DNA of 64,000 nucleotides, taken from NCBI GenBank assembly GCA_039707465.1, contig CM077643.1, positions 317,135,919 through 317,199,918 on the forward strand. The letters run 5' to 3'. Below, in pieces: positions 30,201 through 39,600 of the stretch (position 1 is the stretch's first letter; every line of letters starts with the position of its first letter). Origin of the DNA: Rhabdophis nuchalis (taxonomy: Eukaryota; Chordata; Lepidosauria; Squamata; Natricidae). The notes under the pieces were generated by a model that made no database searches, had not been told where the DNA came from, and was given only the letters and a program-made list of their open reading frames with translations. The translations under genes were made by a program, and so were the position numbers.

Positions 30201-33200
30201 GAGTAGAAGATGTTTGACTATGTTTGTTGGAAGCCAACAGTGAGGACCATAAATGGTAATCATGTAACTCCAGAACCCTGTGGCCATTGTAACTGCGGAT
30301 TGGTTGCCAAGGATCCAAATTGTGATCATATGATTGCAGAGGACACTGTAACCATCACAGCTTGAAAAACTGGCTGTAACTCTCCTTGTTCAGCATCATC
30401 GTATCTTCAACAGTCACTGAACAAATATTTGAGGACTACCTGCATAGAATTAAAATTATTCTATAATATGTTCTGCCACTTCATATAGGAAAAAGATATT
30501 GTTAGTCTTCTCCTTCAGACTTTGGCAGTTATTCCTTTATCCCATAAGCATAGCCATTTATTTTGTAGAGGAAATAAATGGTAGTTAAATGGGAATGTTT
30601 TTGTTTCATCTTTTAGAGGCAAATTTAACTAGCCCTAAAAATGGATTTAGAATTGTAGCATCTGTGAAGATACATCATACCAGTTCTTTGTATCCAAGTG
30701 AAACTGTATTTTAACTGAAGACAGTGCCAGAGCTAATGCTGTTTTGGTACAGCATTATTAAAAGGGACAGAGGTTAATTTCACATACTTGCATTATAAAA
30801 TTTAAGTTTTAAATACTATTAATGCTACTTCAATGTTGATAGGGTCATGAGAGCATACAATATAACTATACATACCACAGAAGTAGTCCCATCTCCAACT
30901 TCTTTGTCTTGCAATTCTGCTAGTTCACACAATACTTTTGCAGCAGGATGTTCTACCTCCAACAACTTCAGGATAGTTGCACCATCATTAGTAATGGTCA
31001 CATCCTAATATTCCAAATACAGAAAAATCATTCACGTAGCTTAATATCGATTGGATCACAGGATATAATAAATAGTTGCCTTTCAATTAGTGATGTATTC
31101 AGCTATGTAACCATCATATAGCTAACAATCCAACAGTAGGTACTGGTAAATAATAGCTGCTTTCTTTGCATAATCTATGCTCTAAAAATCATGGTTTTGT
31201 CAATGGGCCTGGTGAATGGAAAGAGACCCAATCAAGTGGCTGATTTGATTGTGTTGTTGATGTCATGGGGGGTGGCAGCGAAGGGGGTTATATGGTAGGT
31301 TTTTTAAATTTTGTAAGCCACCCAGAGTCACCTATGTGTGAGATGGGTGGCTATATAAATGTATTAAATGTGTAAGAATATGCTACTGTCCTTATTAAGC
31401 TCTAGAATTAGTAGCAAAGAAGCAAAGGAAAAGGAACGGAGGAGCCTGAATGCCATCTTTGGCTAATGCCTGGAATACTATTGGCCAATTTTTAAATTTT
31501 TATTCTATTTATTCTGGCTTTGTTTATTCTGTTTCTATTTCTTTTGTATTTTAGAAATACAGTACAAAGTTAAAAATAAATGTTGACTTAGTGAGGCAGT
31601 CCAAAAACCGCTACCAAGGCTTTTTTTACTATTCCAGAGCAAAAGAAGCAGCTACTAGTTTGGCTATTTATGATAGATTTCTGAGTATCCTAGACTTTTT
31701 TGACACTGTGGGGAAACTACATACATACAGAGGTAGAGGTAAGGGACTTTTTTCTTCTTTTTCAGTTCAGGGAGACAGAAAGAATGCTGGGGTGGGGGGA
31801 AAACCCTCCCACCATATTAACGGATACCTTGAATAAAATGATTACTCAGCTTCCTACTTTTAAAATTAAGACAGATTATTTTCTACTGGTAGTTTCAAAA
31901 AAGGAAGATCTACTTACACCAATGTCATCCACAAGCATTTTATCCAAGCCAACTGGACCCAGTGAACTCTTTACAATATTGGCAATTGAAGCAGCAGCTG
32001 TAACTGTTTCAACAAAACAGATTGGTTTTTTTATAAGCAGAATTGTTTCCTAAAATTTTAACTGATGCAATGCAAGTGCTAAACACATGCTTTTAAATAT
32101 TTTAAAAATAGGAAATAGATTTGGGCAATAAAACTGGCAATTACTTTGTTTAAGGTTTAACTACTGTCTCATTTACACACAAATATATGTTATAGTTGAA
32201 TTTGAAAACAAACTGTGTGCTGTAACTTATACAAAGCAGGAGCTTTATACACAGGCCATAGTTTGTGATCCAACTATTCAGTTTATCATAAGCAAAATTT
32301 AAGACATTACGAACACCTTTATGCATAATTAACTTCAGGGTTTTTATATCTATCAACAAAGAAGCAACATGATTCAGTCTTAGAAATATTGTGCTTATCT
32401 TTGTAATGCTTTGTTCTGCCATTTCATATATAAAGAAGCTGATATTCATTCTTCTCCATCAGACTATGACAGACATTTATTTATCCCGTAAGGATTATCT
32501 CTTATTTTGTAGTGCAAATAAGAGGCAGTACAATGGGACATATCTAACACCTAGCAATTTCTTCTAAAATTATTTTAACAAGAGAAATAAATGTATGACA
32601 ATCCAGTAGATTGAAATATAAGAGCATCCTTTTTAAAAAAAAAAAAAAACCTCTCATACATACTTGGATAATCAAACTCTATTTTTTACATTGTCTTTTA
32701 ACAATGAAACAAGAGATGCATACATGCATAAAGCCACAGGATCCAGAGTAAAAGAGACAACATTTACAGAAGTTTTCTTCTCTAACATGTAAATATCTAA
32801 AGTAGTCCCATAGTTCAGCTGGGCTCTTGGTAACCACATGGAAACGTTTTGTTTGCTTAACAACACAAAAGTGGTTTGTCACTGTCTTTGTCCTCCTAAA
32901 TTTTAGAACTTTAACTGCAATACAATACTGAGATTTAATAATCAAACTGAACCCAGCCCAGTTATTTTCTACAATAGCCTGCTTCGCATACTATTTCTTG
33001 CAGGAGCAGAAAGCTAGATACTGGTATTTAAATAGAAACTGTGGCAAACCTTTTTACAAGACTGCACGAAATTTATTTCAGAAACGAGACATTTAATTTA
33101 AACACCTCTAACCAACAGAACTAACATTCTTCATGACATATAGGTTATAAAGGAGTATCCGACTCTGAAAAAAAAATGGTGTAAAAGTTAAGGACCGAAA

Positions 33201-34207
33201 TACTTCGACTATCAAGCTTACTTTTAAACTGCTGAATATATTCCCTACGCTTACTGGCTACTGATAATTTATCTTCCTTCCTAAAGAGATTCTGCACCCA
33301 GGTGGGATTAACGCTGATTCTCAACTGCCAGTGTATTACAGGCAGTCCTCCACTTACAACCACAATTGAACCCAAAATTTACGTTGCTAAGTGAGAAATT
33401 TGTTAACTGAGCTTTGCCCCATTTTATGACTTTCCCTGCCATACCTGTTAAATGTTAACAACTACAGTTGTTAAATTAGTAACTTGGTTGTTAAGTGAAT
33501 CTGGCTCCCCCACCCTTGACTTTGCTTGTCAGAAGGTCGCAAATAGGGATCACATAATCCCAGGACACTGCAACTGTCACAAATCCAAGTCACTTTGCAA
33601 AGCATCCAAATGCAAACCTCGTGAACACTCGGGTGCTGTGACGTTTCACAGGTGTGACAAACGGTCACAAGTCACTTTTTTCAGTGCCGTTGTAACAAAA
33701 CTCTCATACTCATTCATACGGGGCGTGACTCAAGTTCTCCCATGTGGGAATCAGGGATAAACCGTATTGTCAGTTGCAGAGCGGGCAGTTCAAAATGGAG
33801 CCCAGGCAGAACAGAACCGGGGGGGGGGGGGGAAGAGGACCGTAAGGTTACTGTAATGCGGCCCCTTCCTCCTCATCCTCTCCGGACACTTAACGAGGCG
33901 CCGCCAACCCTTCTTCCCTTTCGGGGTAATCAAACACACGTGGTTCCGTGGGGCCGGCTCTGGGTGCGAAGTCGGCTTGGGACCACGAGTTCACACCGCC
34001 CCGGCCGGCCTCATTGGATGCCCGCGCCCACGCCCAACTTTCCCCGCGCCGGAGACGAACGGCGAAGGAACCGTTAACTCTCCGGCGGCTCGAGCCTGCG
34101 GCGGTTTAAAGGCCCGAGGGAAGCTTTCGAGTTTTACCGTTTTGTGTCCGGACGTTCTCGCCGGTGCCCCGCTCCCCAAAAACAGCCAAAGGCCCCTCCA
34201 GCGCCAT
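18866..34207 (-). CDS. TCP1: T-complex protein 1 subunit alpha (CCT1), 12 coding exons
   Basis: Alpha subunit of the cytosolic TRiC/CCT chaperonin, an ATP-driven double ring that folds actin, tubulin and other proteins. Coding exons, 5' to 3' on the minus strand: 34207-34138, 32003-31918, 31004-30876, 27290-27193, 25929-25819, 25636-25455, 23741-23615, 23135-22960, 22594-22471, 22186-21994, 21454-21291, 19082-18866. They join in frame to 1677 nt, 558 residues (human 556). Group II chaperonin ATP-site motifs are visible: NDGATIL (58-64), GDGTTS (89-94) and VPGGGAVE near residue 415. The start gives [19 protein letters not shown], which fits the family N-terminus. Exon 5 uses a donor two bases inside GGAGT|GTATCC to keep the frame. 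Introns 1 and 3 carry H/ACA snoRNA candidates; intron 3 also holds an L1-like insertion. Confidence 0.97.
19221..19552 (-). mobile_element. Sauria-type SINE (tRNA head, Bov-B-like tail)
   Basis: Reverse orientation. The tRNA-like head is the complement of 19500-19552 (GGCTTAGTGGCTAAGATGC, then GATCAGAAAGG). The tail end AACCTTTACCTTTA corresponds to 19221-19236 and resembles the Bov-B LINE 3' end. Same family as 34904, 35239 and 54505. It lies in TCP1 intron 11. Confidence 0.75.
19738..20173 (+). mobile_element. Degenerate hAT-like MITE (GATGGCGAACC family)
   Basis: The right end GGTTAACCATCACTG matches the family at 8053 and internal wording (GGTCTCTGCCA, GGCACCTGGTACC) is similar. The left end has decayed and its position is a guess. 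Confidence 0.5.
20187..20760 (+). mobile_element. TA-flanked inverted-repeat element, CCGTATTT type
   Basis: Left end TTTCCCTGAAATTATGAC and right end TTTTCGGGGAAATACGG are related inverted ends, and the middle repeats AATAAGCC-type words. The right end abuts TA. Relatives are at 23891, 40541 and 59918. No coding capacity is seen. Confidence 0.6.
21573..21845 (-). mobile_element. CR1/L2-clade LINE 3' tail
   Basis: Reverse-strand tail beginning with TTTATTTATTT and the conserved block CCCCGCCCTTCTCC near 21622, followed by the AT-rich 3' UTR seen also at 45.7 and 61.8 kb. It stops about where the coding part would begin. Confidence 0.75.
22709..22895 (+). mobile_element. hAT-like MITE (CAGCGACCCTAACC family)
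   Basis: Ends CAGCGACCCTAACCTTTC and GGGGTTGGGCAGCCCTG are inverted copies. It contains a long G run near 22761. Similar ends are at 57925 and 60985. Confidence 0.5.
23891..24885 (-). mobile_element. Inverted-repeat element with internal GGTA/GA satellite
   Basis: Starts ATACCATATTTTTCTGAG and GTAAGACGCAACGG, the CCGTATTT-type end; TATAAGACGCATCCAG near 24834 marks the other side. Between them 23960-24350 is a GTAG/GAGA satellite sharing the core GAAATACAGTAGG with 2517-2650 in reverse, and 24222-24292 is a (GA)n run of roughly 70 bases. The right end is not exact. It lies in TCP1 intron 6. Confidence 0.6.
24945..25010 (+). mobile_element. Half-length copy of the palindromic hAT MITE
   Basis: CAGGGGTCTGCAAAG through CCCCAGCCAGC is nearly identical to one 70-base arm of the palindromic element at 36151-36290, but the second arm is missing. 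Confidence 0.8.
25930..27192. other. TCP1 intron 4, nothing recognised
   Basis: AT-rich intron. I looked for H/ACA or C/D box structures and saw no convincing hairpin-hinge-hairpin arrangement here. Confidence 0.4.
28109..30082 (+). mobile_element. ORF1-only L1-like retroposon (HAL1-like), near intact
   Basis: A 2-kb insertion in TCP1 intron 3, antisense to the gene. It has a GC-rich 5' region (28109-28969), one intact frame (28970-29818), a 3' UTR with AATAAA at 30055-30060 and a poly(A) run at 30074-30086. A perfect 14-bp duplication, AAAAGCAGATTCAC, flanks it at 28095-28108 and 30083-30096; the shared A residues make the exact 3' limit ambiguous by a few bases. No endonuclease or reverse transcriptase is encoded, so it must have moved by machinery supplied in trans. 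The layout matches mammalian HAL1 elements. A truncated relative is at 1-147. Confidence 0.88.
28970..29818 (+). CDS. L1 ORF1p-like RNA-binding protein of the retroposon
   Basis: A 282-residue frame with a standard ATG start and no internal stop. Residues 1-90 are a heptad-like, Glu/Lys/Leu-rich coiled coil. About 93-170 resembles the ORF1p RRM region ([10 protein letters not shown] near its start). About 180-245 resembles the ORF1p C-terminal domain ([19 protein letters not shown], then [10 protein letters not shown]). The tail is Gly/Ala/Pro-rich and then basic (AKRLRSKK). In L1, ORF1p is a trimeric nucleic-acid chaperone that coats the RNA. I infer the same role here. It is not a host gene: it sits between target duplications with its own poly(A) tail. 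Whether it is expressed is unknown. Confidence 0.85.
   Translation: MASKSELAGLEQRMTSLESVLQALVQEIKALREDNSSFKKDLLETQKQVLENTQKTEELEGGLVGAKGELKNVNSEVGELSGHMSRMDFERISYFLRFQNISEESDECLPELMSIILADYLHKPKDEIRGDIDLVYRINSTYARINEVPREIHIKFVRRSTREGILKAQRGGPLIYQQKEITILKQIPKKIREMRRRYSFLFKKLFDHGIWFKWAMPEGMLVFWDEGRVRIKTVVEAEAFLKKHSSVLGDDSGGAGGATAPPVGGQGGEKEDTIAKRLRSKK
30105..30445 (+). mobile_element. Dispersed repeat, GACTACCTG family, partial
   Basis: Shares words and order with 33343, 38690 and 43031 (GTAATCTCATGCAG-type middle, ACTGAACAAATATTTGAGGACTACCTG at the end, given here only in part). This copy is diverged and its left end is unclear. Confidence 0.55.
30466..30595 (-). ncRNA. H/ACA-box snoRNA candidate in TCP1 intron 3
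   Basis: Read on the minus strand (TCP1 sense). The 5' hairpin has an outer CCCAT/ATGGG stem, an internal pocket, and a perfect 10-bp stem CCATTTATTT/AAATAAATGG closed by an 8-base loop. A hinge with AAAGGA fits the ANANNA H box. The 3' hairpin is closed by GCCA/TGGC, and ACA follows, exactly three bases before the predicted end. A paralogue with the same plan lies in intron 1. Human TCP1 introns host SNORA20 and SNORA29, so this is probably one of those families; I could not decide which from memory. Confidence 0.75.
30876..30877 (-). other. TCP1 exon 3 donor boundary
   Basis: Last coding bases of exon 3 before GTATGT on the minus strand. The snoRNA candidate starts about 280 bases downstream of this donor. 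Confidence 0.7.
31280..31375 (+). mobile_element. LINE 3' tail fragment
   Basis: GTAAGCCACCCAGAGTCACC followed by GGGTGGCTATATAAAT is a CR1/L2-clade 3' UTR ending. It is short and diverged. Confidence 0.5.
32409..32540 (-). ncRNA. H/ACA-box snoRNA candidate in TCP1 intron 1
   Basis: Read on the minus strand. The 5' hairpin carries a perfect 9-bp stem CTCTTATTT/AAATAAGAG around GCACTACA. The hinge AAATAA fits the H box. The 3' hairpin closes with CTGTCAT/ATGGCAG, and ACA precedes the final three bases AAG. Terminal loops and the 3' hairpin (GTCTGATGGAGAAG) match the intron 3 copy, and compensatory changes keep both apical stems paired. Likely a SNORA20- or SNORA29-type guide for rRNA pseudouridylation. 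Family assignment is inference. Confidence 0.78.
32545..33340. other. TCP1 intron 1, nothing further recognised
   Basis: AT-rich sequence with one A run near 32633. No repeat or RNA gene could be supported. Confidence 0.4.
33343..33720 (+). mobile_element. Dispersed repeat starting CAGGCAGTCCTCCACTTACA
   Basis: Same family as 43031-43578: the opening, AGTGAGAAATTTGTTAA, GTTGTTAAGTGAATC and TTTTTTCAGTGCCGTTGTAAC occur in the same order. The right end is partly lost. It lies in TCP1 intron 1. Confidence 0.7.
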
Positions 34208-34520
34208 TTTCCCGGACAAAGAGACCGAGGCGGCAACCGCGCACGAGCCTGCAGGGATTGAGGACAGCGAGGCGAGGCCTGCTGGGAAGCTCCGCCCCCC
34301 CGCTCGCGACCTATAAGCCTATCGGTGGATGAGACGCGAATCGAGTGTCGTAAAACTAGCGTGAGTTGAAGAAAAAGGAAACGAACTCTCCTGCTCGGGC
34401 CGTTGGGTCTTGGAGGACGATTGGTGAATCGGCCAACAAACGTCCCACCCCTTTTTCCGCGGAACAACCAATGGGAACAGACGGGTGGGGTCAATGTCTT
34501 CTAGAAGATTCTAGCGAGTG
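34208..34520 (-). promoter_or_regulatory. TCP1 CpG-rich promoter
   Basis: GC-rich, CpG-dense DNA immediately upstream of the TCP1 start. CCAAT boxes are present at 34468-34472 (plus strand) and as ATTGG at 34420-34424. No TATA box is obvious. The heat-shock element at 34499-34511 lies at its distal edge. TCP1 and MRPL18 are head-to-head but over 2.4 kb apart here, so they do not share one compact promoter. Confidence 0.65.
34499..34511 (-). promoter_or_regulatory. Heat-shock element TTCtaGAAgaTTC
   Basis: Three perfect alternating nGAAn units, about 290 bases upstream of the TCP1 ATG. This is the consensus HSF1 site. CCT genes are known to respond to HSF, so it probably regulates TCP1. Confidence 0.75.
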
Positions 34521-34903
34521 TCAGGGAAATGGCTTCTCAGAGGGCGTATTAAGCGCTGCTGTTAGCTGGCGGGCTCGCTGTTTGAAAAGAAATGAAAATA
34601 AAAACAAAAACGAATGGGCAATAAAAAGGAACAGTCAATGAGTTCTTTTTTTCTTAGATGATCAAAGTTTCCGCAAAGGCTTCTTAAAACTGAAATTAAA
34701 CTCGGTACATAACGTGTTAAAAATACGCAATCACGTGGTCTGTCTCCAAATCAAGGTTGCACCGGATATGACTTAAATGTTGGCTTTGAACCTCAAACTC
34801 ACGGAGATAGAAAAAAAGGAAAAGCGGCATTCCAACTGTTACATACTTCGAGATCTGCAAGGATTTATTTAGTCTGATATTTGGATGCTTGCAATTTCAA
34901 CTG

Positions 34904-35230
34904 TAAAGGTTCCCCTTGCATATATGTGATAGTCATTCCTGACTCTAGGGGGCAGTGCTCATCTCTGTTTCAAAGCTGAAGAGCCAGCACTGTCCTAAGA
35001 TATCTCTGTGGTCCTGTGGCTGGCATGACTGAACACTGAAGGTGCATGCTGTTACTTTCCCACCAAAGTGGTCCCTATTTTTCTACTTGCATTTTTACAT
35101 GCTTTCGAACTGCTAGGTTGGCAGAAGCTGGGATAAGTAATGGGAGCTCACACCCTAGGGATTCAAACTGCAGAACTGCCAATCTTTCTGATCGACAAGC
35201 TCAGCATCTTAGGCACTGAGCCACCACGTC
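34904..35230 (-). mobile_element. Sauria-type SINE, first of an inverted pair
   Basis: Tail at 34904 (complement of AACCTTTACAG) and tRNA head at about 35190-35230 (GGCTCAGTGCCTAAGATGC on the minus strand). It faces the copy at 35239 with only a few bases between them. Confidence 0.78.
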
Positions 35231-35238
35231 CCTTCAAA

Positions 35239-35500
35239 CCCTAGCACCACACAACGGAGTGAGCTCCCGTTACTTATCTCAGCTTCGAAAGCATGTAAAA
35301 ATGCAAATATAAAAATAGAGACCACTTTGATGGAGAGGCAATAGTGTTCCGTGTGCCTTCGGCATTTAGGCATGCTGGCCATATGACCATGGAGACATCT
35401 TTGGACAGTGCTGGCATTTTGGCTTTGAAACGGAGATGAACACTACTACCTAGAGTTGGGAATGATTAGCACATACATGTGAGGGGAACCTTTACCTTTA
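35239..35500 (+). mobile_element. Sauria-type SINE, second of an inverted pair
   Basis: Plus-strand body and tail ending GGGAACCTTTACCTTTA, lacking the tRNA head. With the previous copy it makes a long imperfect inverted repeat of about 260-base arms. Confidence 0.75.
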
Positions 35501-35789
35501 ATTTCAGCTGGCATGGTTATTCTTGGAGGATTTGCAAGACCATATACATTATGACTCTATACCCTCCTATACAAGTGATCTCACCCACCAGGACCATAGA
35601 GCCAGCCTTTCTGCCCAATTAAGAAAACATTTAATGGTTTTCTTAAGATTGGAGGGGGGGGGGGGACTAATGCTCGCTATGTATCAACAGAATCACTCCC
35701 TCAATATTACAAATTAAGGGAGGTGAAATCGAAACATTTAACTGCTTTATAAGTTATGAATTTCATCTTCATTATGATTATTGAGAACC

Positions 35790-35895
35790 AGTTCTGTTTA
35801 GTAGTTTAAGGCATCAGGCTTAAAAAGCATGAGTTGTGGTCCTGCCTTAGGCAGAAAGCCAGCAGGGTGATTTTGGGCCAATAAAACATATTCTA
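35790..35895 (+). mobile_element. tRNA-derived SINE fragment
   Basis: GTTTAGTAGTTTAAGGCATC and CCTGCCTTAGGCAGAAAGCC match the SINE at 55056. It is diverged and short. Confidence 0.5.
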
Positions 35896-36090
35896 CAAGA
35901 GGTTAGTGGACATTGATAGTTATTATTACATTGGATCATCTCCATTGCATCTGAAGGCAGATGACCTGGATGATTGAGAATCTCCACAGACACTAATTAG
36001 AAAAGAATATTTTAAAAAGTATCTCGGTTGATTTCCTAAGGCGAGGGATTCTGGTGCACAGAACACAGGAAGTAGGATAGCAAAACACTG

Positions 36091-36150
36091 CTATAAAGGA
36101 ATGGAAAAGTTCCCGATTTAAAAACCAGAAACTTTCCCATTCCTCTATAG
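36091..36150. repeat. Short imperfect inverted repeat
   Basis: 36091-36111 pairs with 36130-36150 with two mismatches around an 18-base loop. It abuts the palindromic MITE and may be the remnant of another small element. Confidence 0.65.
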
Positions 36151-36290
36151 CAGGGGTCTGCAAAGTCGGCTCTTTTAAGACTGGTGGACTTCAACTCCCA
36201 GAATTCCCCAGCCAGCCTAGCTAGGCTGGCTGGGGAATTCTGGGAGTTGAAGTCCACCAGTCTTAAAAGAGCCGACTTTGCAGACCCCTG
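36151..36290. mobile_element. Perfectly palindromic 140-bp hAT-like MITE
   Basis: Two 70-base arms, starting CAGGGGTCTGCAAAG and meeting at CCTAG|CTAGG, are exact reverse complements with no spacer. The flanking octamer CTCTATAG is duplicated perfectly at 36143-36150 and 36291-36298, as expected of hAT transposition. A single-arm relative lies at 24945. It is 330 bases upstream of the MRPL18 start. Confidence 0.92.
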
Positions 36291-36298
36291 CTCTATAG

Positions 36299-36382
36299 CA
36301 ACGTTTTTCAAACACGCCAGCTGGGCAATTGTAAGAATTAAAGTCCTCGTATCTTAAAAATCACCAAGTTTGAAAAACGCTG
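36299..36382. mobile_element. 84-bp hAT-like MITE at the same target octamer
   Basis: Ends CAACGTTTTTCAAAC and GTTTGAAAAACGCTG are inverted repeats. Its flanks are CTCTATAG (shared with the palindromic element) and CTCTACAG. Confidence 0.8.
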
Positions 36383-36539
36383 CTCTACAGATAGAAATCT
36401 AGACACATTCGTCCGCATGTAATTGGCTTATAGAGCCATTCTGGAGGAAATAAAGCGGATTAATATGAGGTTAATCAGACTCTCGCTCTCGCTCTCTTTC
36501 TCTCTGTGAGAACGGAAAGAGATCATGGGAAAATCATGT

Positions 36540-36621
36540 TAGTTCAACAGAGGAAAAGGTGGCGCCCCCCAGCTTCTTGTAGGTCCGGCTAGGTCCCTTC
36601 CTGTTAGTTTTCCCAGGCGTG
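36540..36621 (+). promoter_or_regulatory. MRPL18 proximal promoter region
   Basis: A short GC-richer stretch directly before the MRPL18 ATG, following CTCT-rich sequence at 36480-36510. No individual factor site is convincing. Confidence 0.4.
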
Positions 36622-39600
36622 ATGGCGTTCCGGAGGTTGGCTCCGCCGCTGAGCAGGGCAGCCAGGACATTCGGGGAACCCGAGCACGGTAAGGGAGTCT
36701 TCGAGATTCCGACTTTTGATTGAGAAATATCGGTGTCTTCAATGTGACATTTAGAAAGACGGAGAAGGAGACTGAACAGTTAACTCAGCGAGAGTTTTCT
36801 CTTTTCTAACTCTTTTCTGCATGGGTCTTTTTGATACAGTAATGTTATTTTTTTGAGGTTGAATAAACCTGCCCTCTTGGAAGTCTGCACAAGAATGCAG
36901 CTTTTACAATTACCAAAATGTTTTGACAGACGGCCATCCTTAGCTGCTTACTCTCCAGATGGTTTTAATTTGAATTGCAGGCAAAACGCTGATTAAAATT
37001 ATGATACTTGCACTTCGGGGAGAATTAAAGGGATTTGTTTTGCTATAGGTGATGGGGATTATATTCTATAGCCAATCTAGAAATAAACATTTTGCAGTTG
37101 AATAAGCATTTAAAGGACATCTCTGCAACCCTTCTAAACCACAAATTAGAAATAATGATGTGCCAGGTATTTTTTTAATAAATGGGAATACAAAATGTAT
37201 TAATAATTTAATGAGATCAGCTTGCTTAAATTAACAATATAAAGCATTTTTATCTGCTTTTCTTATTCCACTTCACAGTCAATGACTAGTACATTTTCAT
37301 TTATATATTATACTGATAATTTTTTTGTATTCTTGGTTGTTTTCTAATACCTTTAAGCATACATTTGTTTTTCTTTATTTTCTTGTAGGAGTTAAATTTA
37401 ATTCTTCTGTTCCGAATCCCATACCTCTTCCTGATGAAGTGGATACAAGAGAAAATGAGATTGTTGCTCCTGAGTTCACAAATAGGAACCCACTTAATTT
37501 AGAAAGATTGGCTATAGCAAGAAAGGATCTAGGTTGGAAAACCTCATGGCCAAAACGGGATTATTGGTACAGGTAAATTAGAAAAATGCAAAATGACCTA
37601 TGTTCAATAATATAGAACTTAATTTTAAGAATACTTTTTATCAAATATTTATTCTATTCTTCAGAGGGCAAATATGTTGTCAGTGATAGTGATGTTGTCA
37701 GCCTCTCAATCACTACTAGTTATAGATCCCTTTTCATTATTATTATTTACATTTATATTGGGCCCAATGCCCAGTGATCCTGGATGGTTTATAAGTGATT
37801 TAAAACATGAAGAGGATGACAATAAAAACAAAAGAAAAGAATAGAGATGGCAGAATAACAAACAAGATGGAAACAAAACCAAAAGCAAACAACCAAAGAT
37901 AAAAGGAGATTACCAAAGGCTGGGATAAAGAGCCTGGTCCCTTGGAAACACCAGCATGATGGAGAACATTCAAATCTCAGAGGTAATCTCAGGGTAAAGG
38001 TGCTGTAATAAAGAAAGTGCACTTTCAAATTAGACAGTTTTAAATTTGGGATTTTAATTCGGTTTTTAGCACAGGTTTTACTAGAATACGTTTTTTAAAT
38101 TTTATATGTTTTGTATGTATTTTAACATTCCTGTGCGCCGCCCTGGGTCCGTTTGGAGAAGGGCGGGATATAAATTTAATAAAATAAAATAAAATAAATA
38201 AATAAATAAAGTATTAATGGATGGCATTGTTTAATTGAAGGACTTGGAGCATGCAAACCATGCCAGGTCAAATCAGCTGGCTAGATGTTATGGGAGACAG
38301 AAGAACCTTCAAATAACCAGGCCCTATGCTATGTAGGGCTTTTTAGGTAACAAATTGCACTTGGATAGCACCTGGAAGCAAACTGCACCCCCAACACAGC
38401 TCATGAAGCAGAGGTATCTTATGGGCATGCTGAAATATGCTCACCATTGTTTGTGTCACTGCATTCCATTAGTTGAAGCTTCTAATCTAGATGGTCCTTA
38501 AGGACACCTCCATATAGAGCATATTGCAGTAGTCAAGCCGTGAAATGGCCAGAGCACGAGTGACTGTCTGAAGACCTATTATATTATATTCCTCTATCAG
38601 TTTACACAGTTCCCTAATCTTTACTGACTATTGATGGCAATGCCTTGTGTGAATATAGCAAGTTATAGATCAACTCACAAAGGAAGCCAATATACAGAAT
38701 TCTTGCCATATTTGTTAAGTAAAACATTGCAGCAGTTACGTTAGTAACATGGTTGTTAAGTGAATCTCACTTCCTCGTTGACTTTGCTTGCCAGAAGGTT
38801 GCAAAAGGTGATTGCATAACTCTGGGACAATCCAACTGTCATAAATATGAACCAGTTGCCAAGCATTCAAATTTAGATCACATGACCATGGGGATACTGC
38901 AGTGGTCATACATATGAAAAATGGTCATGTCACTTTTTTCAGTGCCATTGTAACTTTGAATGGTCACTAAACAAACTGTTGTAAGTTGAGAATTACCTGT
39001 ATTCCTGTTTCATTATAGTGTACATTTGTAGACAAAATTCAAGACTGTACATAGTTTGCTTAAAGTCAATTTGTTGGTTCTTGAGATTTCTGTCAGGAGA
39101 CGGAACATACCGCCTATAATATTTATTTTTTTATTTTTTTTATTTTTCAAATTTATACCCCGCCCTTCTCCTAACAAGGACCCATAGTCCATATGTTATT
39201 TCAGCCACAATGTTTCGAAGTTATATTTACAGGTATTTTCTTGAATCTTTTTTAAAAGTTCTATTTCTAATTATGCCCTCTTTGTAGTTGCACTAATGGG
39301 ATATCTATGGTTGGAAAATATAGTTTAGGGGAAAGTTTATTGCATTAAAAATGGAGTTTAAAAACAAAGGTTTGTTGTTTTGAGAGGGATCTACAAGAGC
39401 AAAGAGACTTGGAGCTCACTTGAGGATCTACCATCACAGAAGCTTCTTCAGGAAATCCTGTACTTAGCCAGGAATGATCCTATACTTACCAGAGGAATAA
39501 TTCTGTTTTCATTAGTGCAGCATGTATGCATGTTAATTCATTTGTAATGGCTTTTGTGCCACTTAGATGCCAAAGGTTTTAAGTAGCTTGCATCCACCAA

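Noticed and set aside
33742..34494. Frames of 90-167 codons in the TCP1 promoter
   Set aside because: They are CpG-island frames overlapping TCP1 exon 1 in the wrong strand or phase.
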